64,000 bases of DNA from Calliphora vicina (taxonomy: Eukaryota > Arthropoda > Insecta > Diptera > Calliphoridae), in the NCBI RefSeq assembly GCF_958450345.1, contig NC_088781.1, forward strand, positions 118,308,431-118,372,430, given 5' to 3'. Below the pieces are notes generated by a model. The model searched no databases. It saw nothing but the letters and a program-made list of their open reading frames with translations, and was not told the DNA's origin. Shown one piece after another: positions 47,691-57,728 of the stretch (positions are counted from its first letter, which is position 1; each line of letters opens with the position of its first letter). The position numbers and the translations under genes are program-made.

Positions 47691-48840
47691 ATTTATGTAC
47701 AGCTCATTTTACCTGAAAAAAAGGAAAAGAGATCAAGAAGTAAAAAAGGAGTGCGCGATAGGAGAGAGAAGAGTTCGAAGATCGAAAACCGTCATGCTAT
47801 GGATACGGGGCCACACTGAATATTGGAATACTACATCCATTTGGGAGTCTAAAGGGCATCCTTATCCCAAATTCAGGAATGTAGACACCTCCGACCACAC
47901 TGTCCCTTTTTTGAAAGAGGGAAGACGATAGGAGGTAGAAGAATTCGAAGATCGAAAACCATCATGCTACTTATACGGGACCACTCTGAATACTACATCC
48001 ATTTGGGAGTCTAAAGGACATCCTTATCTCAAATTCAGGAATGAAGACACCTCCATCCACTCTGTTCCTATTTTGGAAGATACGGATACGGGGCCACTCT
48101 GAATACTACATCCAATTGGGAGTCTAAGGGACATCCTTATCCAAAATTCGGGAATGTAGATACCTCCGCCTACTTTGTCCACTTTTTTGGACCCATCCAA
48201 GGGAGAGATCATCATCTAGTTCCCTACTGAACGGAATTGAAAAAACAAAGTTCCTCAAGAAAAAGGGGCTTTTGGGAAGAATTTGAATAAGTACTTCCAA
48301 TTATGCTAGCATATCTGTAACTCCATGAGTTACATGCGTTAATCCTAAAGACCGTTTTCAGTGTCAGCTTCTTAGATCTATTGGTAACCAATTCAGTAGT
48401 GTGAAAAGCGACTTTGTCGAGGTAGTCGCAATGCTCCTGTTATCAAGATTGCCATACTTATTAATACCCTTTTCAGAGAGTATACGGTTAGCAGCCCAGT
48501 TCATTGCCCTCCACCAGACAGAGGCCCCATTGAATAGTAATGGTTTAGTTCACGTTCTCGGATCTAATACCCCATCTCGTGCCTGTGGCCTTCTTGCAGA
48601 CATACATAGCCATTGTGGCTCTAAATGCTCTTGCCGCAGTATTGAGTTTCCAGGTTAATTTCCTGTCAAGTATTATGCCCAAGTATTTTGCGCTATTCGA
48701 GAGCAACAATTCAATTCCATTCAGTCGGGGTAGCGGAAAGATAGGAATCATGATCTTTATTGAGAACATTAAAACTTCAGTTTTGCTGGCATTTACACTC
48801 AATCCACTATCGTTGCTCCATCGATTGTGACCATAATAAC
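47690..48840 (-). pseudogene. I/LOA-like LINE fragment with triplicated RNase H start
   Basis: Minus strand: the RT C-terminus SVNASKTEVLMFS, then LPRLNGIELLLSNSAKYLGI, LDRKLTWKLN (48800-48640), a connector (TSTKSLFTLLNWLPIDL, about 48410-48360), and then the start of RNase H (DGSKKVDKVGGGIYIPEFWI, about 48190-48130). The RNase H segment is present three times in tandem, with anchors at 47839, 48001 and 48114. Frameshifts are frequent. Confidence 0.75.
47793..48195. repeat. Three tandem copies of a LINE RNase H segment
   Basis: GGGAGTCTAAAGGGCATCCTTATCC and its variants occur at 47844, 48006 and 48119, each preceded by GAATACTACATCCA and followed by AATTCAGGAATGTAGACACC. Spacings are about 162 and 113 bp. 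Confidence 0.85.
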
Positions 48841-49174
48841 TCCGTTATTAGGGTTTGGTAAAATTGATATGAAGATATGTTGGATCTCTACGCCTGTTAT
48901 TCCGACAATTTGTTTATCTAATGTTTAAATTGGACATATTGAAACCGATATGTTGGATATATTGGACGCCTGTCCGAAATTCACCACTGTCTACTTCCAT
49001 TAGGGTGACCTGGCTTTATGTAGCTCACATTTCATTCCATTTTTAAGATGATATCGGTCAAGTTGGTGTTGTTATTACTAAAGACAATTTGATATACTCT
49101 GTGGATTGTTCACGTGAATTCAAAAAATCTAAAACAAATCCGCAAAGGCATTCTTCGTTCCCAATTCTCCTTGT

Positions 49175-49405
49175 TCATGGATTCTTAATACCACAAAAGA
49201 GGAAATTGTCTGCGTCATTGATGACACAAAGTACACACATATATGTGTTTTGAGAGATGATTTCATCGTTGGAGTCAAATCTCTTTCCGCAGAAACATTT
49301 CTTCAGCTTTGAAAACAAGAAATAATCACTCGGGGATAAATCCGGAGAATAGGGCAGATGAGGTAGCAATTCGTAGCCTAATTCATGTATTTCTGCAGAA
49401 AACAA
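49175..49405 (-). pseudogene. Mariner transposase C-terminal fragment
   Basis: IHELGYELLPHLPYSPDLSP followed by SDYFLFSKLKK contains the third catalytic region (D of the D,D34D triad lies in YSPDLSPSDY). Downstream it degenerates after FDSNDEIIS. The N-terminal two-thirds are not found. Confidence 0.8.
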
Positions 49406-52400
49406 TGCTTAATGAGCAGACGAAATACAATTTTTTCCAATTTCTCCTCAAGTTACGAGGTACTCTTTTATCAATGGCTGTCAAACGCAAACTAAATGTC
49501 GCACCTTGTTCAAATTTTGACAGTAGTCAACTGACAGATGCCAGTTGACAGGGGCAGTGTTACTCTTTCAGTTAAGTGACAGAAAATTAAAAAAGTCGCT
49601 GACCATCCTCATAAATTGTCTACATTTTCCTAAAATTGTACAAGTTAAGATGCCCTCTTTCTAGTCAATGGACTAGTGCTATTAACACAATTGACATAAA
49701 TTTCCCGTCTTCAAGGATCGTGGTATTGATGTTTCTGTACCAAAGTGGAGTTCATGGAGTAGAATTTCTATTACAAAGCAAACTCAGTCCTTTGAAAGTC
49801 AAATCAAGGGACTGGGAATATACGAAAAGGAATTGACGTCAAAAATGTTTGTTAGGAGCTAAGCGGATTGAAAATGTTAACCAAACAAAACCTTATAATT
49901 CTTATTGGCCATAGAATTATATAAATTAAAAAATATGCCTAATTTCTTTACCTAGGGTATTGTATAGTCGTCACTTATCAACCATAATTATTAGTTTGTT
50001 TTAAATTATTATTACTCTTGCATATCTTTTAGATTTATATTCACAAATAAAGCTGCTCATTTGTTTTTCTTTTTTTTTTAATTTTTTGGCACAATATTTG
50101 TGTTACAAATTTTTTTCAGGTTCAAAATCGCGTGTGGGTTTTGATGTTGTATTACTACTTTAATGGATAGGTGTGAAGTACAAAAAAATGTACTTTAAAC
50201 TAAAGCTGATCATATACGAGTATGTATATATGCAAATCTCTTAAGAAAAGGTGTGAATATAAACATATACCACATAGTATAAACATGTTTGCAGCATATA
50301 AATCAGAAAACGTTTAAAAAACATTATAAATTTCGAAAAACAACACATTTAAATTAAAACGTTACAAGCTTTTAGCATGAATGTGTGAATTGTTTAACAA
50401 TCTGGCAGCCTAAATTATTCTCTTTTCAAATAAAAGTACCGTTATTACAGTAATGCATTCGCTGTTAACCCTAAAATGGCACTGGTTAAATGTTATTAAC
50501 ACTATTTGTATAAATTTGTAATAAACCACTTAATTATGTTAATTTTTATTTGCTGTCACTATGAATTTTTATGTTAGCTGTAAATTATTATTAATTTGTT
50601 TCATGTGCGTTTGTAAATAACATTTATTTTGTTGTTTTAAAATATTACATACTTGTTTTACATTGAGGCGTTGCCAATTTCTTATTTTCTTTTTACGCAG
50701 CATTATTATCTTTAGTTGAATAGTTTACATGGTTCATTTAATTGAATTGAAGTGCGTAAAATCCTGTTTCTTTTATTTAGTTAAAGTCATTTAAAGAAAC
50801 TGTGTTGTGTCTATGGCAAATTTCACTTTCAATCAAATTTTATTATATTATTTTTTGATTTTTTTTTTCTTTGCAAAAAATTAAAAACATGATACCAATT
50901 AAGATAAAAGTTAGAGGTCCATTTAAAAATATTAAATGCTAATAAATTAAAAATTATTTCATAAAACAAGAAAACTATACTTTCTTTCAATCCTGATCAA
51001 AATTGTTAGGTGTACTTTATTTGTATATAAAACTTATGGCAACATTAACATTGAAGCTGCTAAAAGCTCTAGAAATAGAGCATTCCGGTTTATTTAAACG
51101 AAATACCATCGTTTTTAAAAGGTAAAAACGTAATAACTGTTTTGTATACTTCTAATATGCCATGTAAGCCTTTTACCAGTCTCGGATCAAATGTGATCCC
51201 GATGGGCAAACATCTTATTGTGTGTATAACTTAAAATTGCTGGTTTTTTGTTTTAATGTTTAGCTTTTATTTTGAAACATTTGTACAACATAAATTTATT
51301 GAAAGTCTTAATTTAAACTGCCAAATCAAATGAATTCAAAGCCTTAATTCCTCAGTACTACAAACGTATTAAATTCATTCATTTGAGAATACATTCTTTA
51401 TAGAATTAATTCCTTATTGAATCATTCAGGTTTTCTTTAATTCAAATCCATTGCAAACGAAATAGCTTTTAAAATTATAAAACTTGTCTTCATTTCAAAT
51501 ATATTGCAAAATCATTCTGTAAATGGCTAACAGCAAAACCAAAACAAATGTAAATTAAGAACAAATATTAGAATTCAATTTATACCTATTAGATTAACAA
51601 AAATTTAATGCAGTTTATTATGAATGAATAATTTTAGACAAACTACAAAATTTGCAAGAGTTTAAAAATTGTGTGGTCTTCATAAAGATCTCATAGTGCT
51701 ACCCCTGAGGGATCTGACGTCGAAAAATAAAAGCAAATACTCCTCCAATTGGATCGGCCAGTTATAAATGGCAGATTTATTTCCAAAATATTTTCTTTCT
51801 GCCCCCTTGTGCAATGTACTAAATCTAAACTACTTCAATAAAAATCTTTTTTCAACACGCAATTTAAAGAACATAGGCACATCAGTTATAAATCCCATCA
51901 TGCTTAAAAATCAATCACAATCTTTCAATTAAACTTTATATTCCCTAGTTTTCTTAATTTAGCAAGCAGCACGCACAGTGATCTCATCGACATTCCCAAC
52001 AAATTTGAAAAATTGTGTCATATTTCTCAAATTTCAAACAAATTTATTTAAACTAATAACATTGTTATCTCATTAATATTCTTCTTTTTTACTTTTATTC
52101 GTTTAAAAAAGATCATGCCGGGCAAATAAAAAAAAACAAACTAGTTTATTTATTTGGGCAACAAAAAACATTAGATCTGCCATAGCAATAAAAACCTACC
52201 TCAAAATAAGTAACCGATGTGGAATGTAGAGAGTTTGAAATGAAATTTAAACATTTATTAACGGTCAAAAGAAAAATTGCAAATTTTGCTTAGAAAATGA
52301 CATATATTAATATTTATTGAAGTATTTTATAATTAAGTTAAATAATTAAGCAAAATAATTAAAAAACAAAGAATAATTAAGGTGTTTTTTGAGTTATTAT

Positions 52401-52836
52401 AAAGATGTTATTAAGTTTAATTATAAATTAGCTGTTTTTTAAGTACCAAAACATGGCATCATTGTTAGCTTCCACAAATGTGAGAGCTTTCAAATGAGCA
52501 CAGCTCTCTTCGCAATTCCTGCTCAATATTTTGTTTGTTATTTTCTGCATTTGTTTATTTGTGTGTGTGTTTATTTGTAGTTCTTCTTCCATTTCAAGTC
52601 TTTGTTGTTGATTTTCAATGCTAAACAACAAAAACAATGTTTGCGAAAAAAAACTGTAACAAGCTGTGGCACAACAACAACAAAACAAAAGAAGTTTCTG
52701 CACAACTGATCGTTGTTGTTTCTTCTTATTTCTTTTCTTAATTTCATTTTCATCCACATTTCAGCCAGTGTTGTTGTTGGCGTTTGTGTACATCTGTTTT
52801 TTTTTGTTATTATATTTGTTGTAAATCCACTGCGAG
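49406..52836. other. AT-rich intergenic DNA, no gene seen
   Basis: About 3.4 kb with no convincing exon, repeat array or element end. The minus-strand frame at 52428-52757 is Cys/Lys low-complexity sequence next to a TTGTTG-rich promoter flank and is not considered a gene. Confidence 0.4.
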
Positions 52837-52843
52837 TATAAAA
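52837..52843 (+). promoter_or_regulatory. TATA box of the downstream gene
   Basis: TATAAAA lies in GAGTATAAAATGATC, followed about 25-35 bp downstream by CACCTCGTTTATTAAAG, a plausible start region near 52866. It stands upstream of a stop-rich, donor-ended candidate 5' UTR exon. The assignment is by position and motif. Confidence 0.5.
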
Positions 52844-52865
52844 TGATCGTTGTTTGTGTACACCT

Positions 52866-55800
52866 CGTTTATTAAAGTTTGTGCAAAGTTAATGAACGTA
52901 TTGTTGCGGACGCTGTGAAATTTGAATTAAATACAGTGATTTTTTTTGTGTGTGAAATAAATAGGTATCCATTGAAATTCTATAAATTAACAATTACATG
53001 TTGCAACATTTTTTGTGAAATAAAAGAATAACTAAAGTTTTTTAATAAAACAAAAGAATAATTACAAAATTGTTACTAAAAAAACAAGTGTTGATTTCTC
53101 AACAAAGTTTCTAAAATAAAGTAAATACCTAAAAACCACAATATTTCCTCTTATTAAACTTTAGTGTTTGTTTAAAAAAAATATAATAATTTTTGCTGTT
53201 TTGCTTGCATTATTTATTGGATTATTTCTTTATATTTTCATTCAACTCGGTAAGTTACATTTATCAATCATTATTTGCCCTTTTTTATTCAAATTAATGA
53301 ATGAGGTTAGATTTTGCTGTATACCTTTTTAATTTTACAGTGTTTTTGTTGTAACTTGTTTTTCTTGTTGTATTGTATACAATTGTTATTGCAATCAAGT
53401 TCTTGTGCATTCATGTTTTGCCTGCATTTACAGAGCAAAGTTTGTGTTTGTGTGTGCTTTTGTAAACAAAACAAAAAGGGAGTTTAGAAATTCATACATA
53501 TAGAAAAAATGAGAAGAGGTTACCAGATAGGCTGGGAATTTAAATCCCTAAAATGTAATTTTGTAATTTTTTATGATTGGATTATTGAAAATAAAGACAT
53601 AGTTTTATTTTGAAAAGATTTAAATGAATTTTGGCTAATGTCTAGTTATTGAGCACCACTCCAGATGTAAACCAAACTTTTACATGATATTTAGATTTTT
53701 ATGCGGAACATAGTGGTATGACTATTTCTTTGCTGGTGTTTAGTTTCTTAGTTATGGGCCTTCAAAATTTTCGCTATTGTGTAATTAATTTAGTTGATAT
53801 TTATTTTATTTTTTTTTTATCTGATTTATCGCATAATAAAACAAAATAAACTGATGACTTTTTTTTTCCTGATTTTAAGTCATGATTTTTTGAGTTTGTG
53901 GATAAGAAAGGTGGAGTAAAAGCTACTTCAAAGGATATTTAAGAAAAAACGACGTCTTAAAAATCATGGTGTAAACCGGCACTTACACAGATGAACAAAA
54001 GTCACCGCCATTTCCCTTTAGAAAGTTTAAAGGACTGCCACGTTATAAATATAATAGAAACACAAAATTTTATTTTTTCAACAAAAACAATAATTCATTT
54101 TAATGGTGAATTTTGTCCATCAGTGTACATACCTATATGGATTTTTTATTTATTAAAAATGTTATATTGGGTGTGTAATTTAAAAATTCGGGATTTACAA
54201 TAGTTGCCGCGGTTTTTGGTTTTAATAACTTCAGCGTCATTTTGAAGGGTACATATCTGTCATTTATTCTCACTTAGTTATTGAATATTATAGTGTAAAC
54301 AACAAAGTTTTTTTTGCTTCGAAAATGTGTAGAATTTTGTGCCAACAAAACTTCGTAGGCGGTAAGTTTTGTTTTACTTCTTTAATTTGAAATTAGAAGT
54401 GCCGCTGAAGCACACCGAAGCTTATGGTGAATGTGTTCCATCTATTTCAAAGTGCGAATGATGGTTTGTGCGGTTCATAAGTGTGTATTTTGTTACCGAA
54501 GACAAACATCGCCCAGACCAGCCAAAACAGTTTGAAGACGAAGAATTGAAAGTCATTGGGAGCTACTCAAGCATCAATTTCAAAACGTTTGCGAGCAGCA
54601 GGATTCATCCAAAAGCACCGAAATATGGTACCATATGAATCGAAAGATGATTATGCATGTCCGAAATGATGTTTGAATAATAAAAGAAAATAATTTTTGC
54701 ACCGAATCATTACTTGCGATGAAAAGTGGCTGGATAGCACGGCCAACCAGCCGAATCGAGACGAAAGTCAAATAACGTGGCGCTATGGTAATGCTTTGTA
54801 ATTGGTGGCACCAACAGGGTCCTATTTATTACGAGGTGCTGAAATCTGATAAGACCATCTCAAGGAACCTGTAACGAATGCAACTGATTCGTTTGAAGGG
54901 AGTATTGGCCTAAAACCGCCCAGAATATGCGGCCAGATATGAAACAGTAATATTCCATGATGGCGACGCTCGGCCACATGTTGCAATACCTGACACATGT
55001 TGCAATACCAGAGTTTTTAAGCATTCTGGTGTAATACAAATACATTTATAGAATGAGATTTTACTTTTTAGCATTGGAAAATCAAGGAAAAAGTTTAAAC
55101 TTCTACAAAAAAGTAGATTAAAACAAAAATTGTATGTAAGAAAATTATTTAATTGTAAAACATGAAAAAAAATTCTCCGGGAGTTTTTTCCCCTTTTCTC
55201 ATTTTTCCTGTTCAAATTCTATGTTAAAAAAACGAAAAGGGAAAAAACTCCCGGGGAATTTTTTTTCATGTTTTACAATTAAATAATTTTCTTACATACA
55301 ATTTTTGTTTGTAATTGGGCTGATTAACCTTAATTTTGGGTCTATAATGGATGGCAACCGAAATAAAGTTCGGTTTTCAGTTTCCAGAAAGGTATTACTG
55401 ATGGCAACTGTTGTCTGAGAAAAAGCACTAACAATTTTGTACTAACGAAGCAATAATATTAATAAATGGCGACTATGCCTGACAATTTTTTATGTTGACA
55501 ACCATTTTGACGTTTATCAGAACAAAAATTTATCAGGTATAGACATAGGGTAAGGGAATGGCAGAATATTTTAATGGTGACTGTTGAATCTTTAATTGTT
55601 TCGATGTATCGTCCATGTGAATCAGTAATAAAAAGCAAGAGATATCTAACAAAATACTGAGTCACTAAAAGGGCCAGACAACTTTTGTAAAAATGAAACC
55701 TAAAACCTGGTAGCAAAAATTGTTCATTGCCCCTAGAGATCTGCTATTGAATTTGATTGATGCAACTAAGGTTCCTATAAGTTTTCTTCTTTGAGTTATG

Positions 55801-57637
55801 ATATTCTGATTCGTTTCGATGCCAATTTGTTGCTAATTGAATTATTTTATTATATCCATAGATTTTTTCGGTTCAAGCAACAGATAGTCAGTTGGCAAAG
55901 AAGCATTACGGTTTAAATAACATGATTTTTTCACTCAACTCAAGTCACAGTAGAACAATTAGAATGAATCAAATTGAAATATTATGATCTTAACCCCCTG
56001 TCTATACTTGACAAATATTCATTATAACAATAAATGGCATTTTATATCAAGACAAAGTTGTCTAAGCAGGGGGTAAAGGAATTATTAATTTATATTTAGA
56101 CAAAATAATAACAATAATTGTGGTTTGAATTTTTTTTATCTTCAATCTGATTTTAAAAAATTTCTTTCGAACTAACTACGCATGTTTTACAGATTTAACA
56201 AAGTCAAAATTCTTAAGTACGAGGTTGACAATACCGATCACAAGTCACTATTAAATTCGAAACCCTTAAAAGGTTGAATCAACATTGTACAACTAAAAAT
56301 TGATATTTTATACTTATTTTACGCTGGTAAAATTACAATAGGTATAAGATAAGTTATTCGAAAAAAATTTACTGGTTTTTAGTTTAATTTCGTATTAAAA
56401 ATTTACCGGGAATTCCCGGGAAAGAAACATTTTTTTAATTTCAACCCGGGAAAGGGAAAAGTCCTGGAAATTAGGAACCATAATTGCAACTCATTTTTGA
56501 TTTCATTCATTTGAATTGCTAATTCATTTGAATTAATTAAAAATCAATTCCAATGAACGCAATTACACTCTTATTTGTAATGTAATATTTATTTCATAAA
56601 ATTTGTTTTATAACCTTTAATAAAATAAAAATTACATAACAAATAAGGAGGATAAATCACTTAATTTCACAACACATTTAAATATCCTTTTACAACCTTT
56701 AAATTTAATTATAATTTTCCGCAAATTTTCTAAACTAATTAACTAGATTACCACCTACCAATTAAATTTACGACAAGCACGTTTTTTGGTCATCATTTTG
56801 TAGAGTTAACATTTTCAACATTATTTATATTAATTGATGATCACACTTTTATGGTCAATAACATGAATAATAATTATAGTAAACGAGACAAGATAACAAA
56901 ACTATTTCCAATGCAATCTACTCTTAATAATAAACTGCAAAGACGACCACAAACATTAAACTTTGTAATTCACACATCCTTTTCCAAACAAATGCTACTC
57001 TACTACTCATACATATTTCTAATGCTACTAATAGTAGTTAGAATGTCTAATTTGTGGCGGTACCAAACGTATTCATCCTCCAAATGAAATATTAACGTGA
57101 CACGCATACCTTGACCATAAACTCTTGTTGTTGCGATTGTTCATGTTATAGATGGATGTGGTTCTTGTGTGGTCGGTCGGTCGGTGGGTCTTTTGCTTTT
57201 TTCACTCATCATCTAAGTACGTTGTACATCCAATGGTTTGTAATTCTGATGTTGCGGTTTTAGTAGTTTTTTTTTCTGTAGATTGTAAAAGTCACAGTCA
57301 CGCTATTTCTTTGGCAATTAAATTACGCCAACTATTTTAAAAAGAAATTAACTTAAGTTGTCAGAACAGTAATTTTATTATAACAGCGACTTTGTTTTAA
57401 GACTTTGAATTGATGGTTTGACTAAGAATGCTAATGCTTTGAGAGGCGGAGGAAGTTTTTATGTTGAGTTAGATTATCTTAGTCTTTATTTACTTTGTTT
57501 TTAATTTAATTTATTGTTTCTTTATATTATGATTTGTTTTAATTTATTTTTTTAATTCTTTGTTTTAGTTTTAAAAATGGTTCATCCAGCTGAAAATGTT
57601 GCTGCCGTCGAGCAAATCGATGCTGAGTCTAAAGAAG
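52866..57637 (+). CDS. 5' end of an unidentified host gene (UTR exon and first coding exon)
   Basis: The candidate non-coding exon 1 runs from about 52866 to a good donor, CTCG|GTAAGTTA, at 53249/53250. Exon 2 begins at 57569 after TTCTTTGTTTTAG and holds ATG at 57577 in the context TTAAAAATGG. It encodes MVHPAENVAAVEQIDAESKE (20 codons plus one base, phase 1) before the donor AAGAAG|GTATGT at 57637/57638. Only this N-terminus is in the window and I do not recognise the protein. The intervening 4.3-kb intron holds mariner, Tc1 and MITE remnants; the next intron holds the 35-bp minisatellite. The coding exon is well supported by its splice sites. The link to exon 1 is inferred. Confidence 0.6.
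54400..55045 (+). pseudogene. Mariner transposase relic in intron 1
   Basis: Blocks in order with many stops: FKDEELKVIG-like sequence (about 54535), ITCDEKWLDSTANQPNRDES (about 54705-54768), MQLIRLKGVLA, and RPEYAARYETVIFH with ARPHVA (about 54908-54985). These correspond to the middle of mariner transposases, including the first two catalytic regions. CACATGTTGCAATACC is locally duplicated near 54975-55010. Confidence 0.75.
55117..55322. mobile_element. Fold-back MITE, CAGCCCAATTA family (large copy)
   Basis: A long hairpin: AACAAAAATTGTATGTAAGA followed by AAATTATTTAATTGTAAAACATG and CTCCGGGAGTTTTTTCC on the left, with the complement on the right ending GTAATTGGGCTG. The outer CAGCCCAATTA is lost on the left. 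It is related to 9170-9284 and lies in intron 1. Confidence 0.75.
55337..55400. mobile_element. Fragment of the GGTCGATTATGG MITE family (copy 3)
   Basis: GGGTCTATAATGGATGGCAA followed by CCGAAATAAAGTTCGG and GGTATTACTGATGGCAA matches the left half of 4901-5065. The right half is missing. Confidence 0.6.
55425..55720 (+). pseudogene. MITE piece followed by a Tc1 transposase 3' end
   Basis: 55425-55560 matches the element at 9950-10095 (AACAATTTTGTACTAACGAAGC, ATTTATCAGGTATAGACATAGGG). 55592-55660 reads SLIVSMYRPCESVIKSK then a stop, the Tc1 transposase end, followed by GTCACTAAAAGGGCCAGACA, as in the Tc1 relic at 44398-45352. Confidence 0.65.
55994..56073. mobile_element. 80-bp MITE with TAA target duplication (PIF/Harbinger-like)
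   Basis: CCCCCTG (55994) and CAGGGGG (ending 56073) are inverted ends flanked by TAA on both sides (55991-55993 and 56074-56076). A TWA duplication is typical of PIF/Harbinger elements. It is non-coding. Confidence 0.6.
56350..56560. mobile_element. CCCGGGAATT-type fragment joined to an ATTCAAATGAATT repeat end
   Basis: TTTACCGGGAATTCCCGGGA with CAACCCGGGAAAGGG is related to 42360-42510. Immediately after, GCAACTCATTTTTGATTTCA and TTCATTTGAATTGC match the repeat at 905-985. The interval therefore holds ends of two dispersed elements. Confidence 0.5.
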
Positions 57638-57728
57638 GTATGTTTTCTTTAATCTATAATTTTTATATTTATGATCGGATAATGAGGATATTTCTATAAA
57701 CATTGTGATAGCTTAAGCTTTGAAAATT

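Noticed and set aside
52428..52759. Minus-strand frames of 109 and 62 codons rich in Cys, Lys and Gln
   Set aside because: They arise from TTGTTG-rich sequence next to the plus-strand promoter, with no splice sites or domains.
53991..54203. 70-codon frame in intron 1 of the unidentified gene
   Set aside because: No splice sites in frame, no domain and atypical composition; considered chance.
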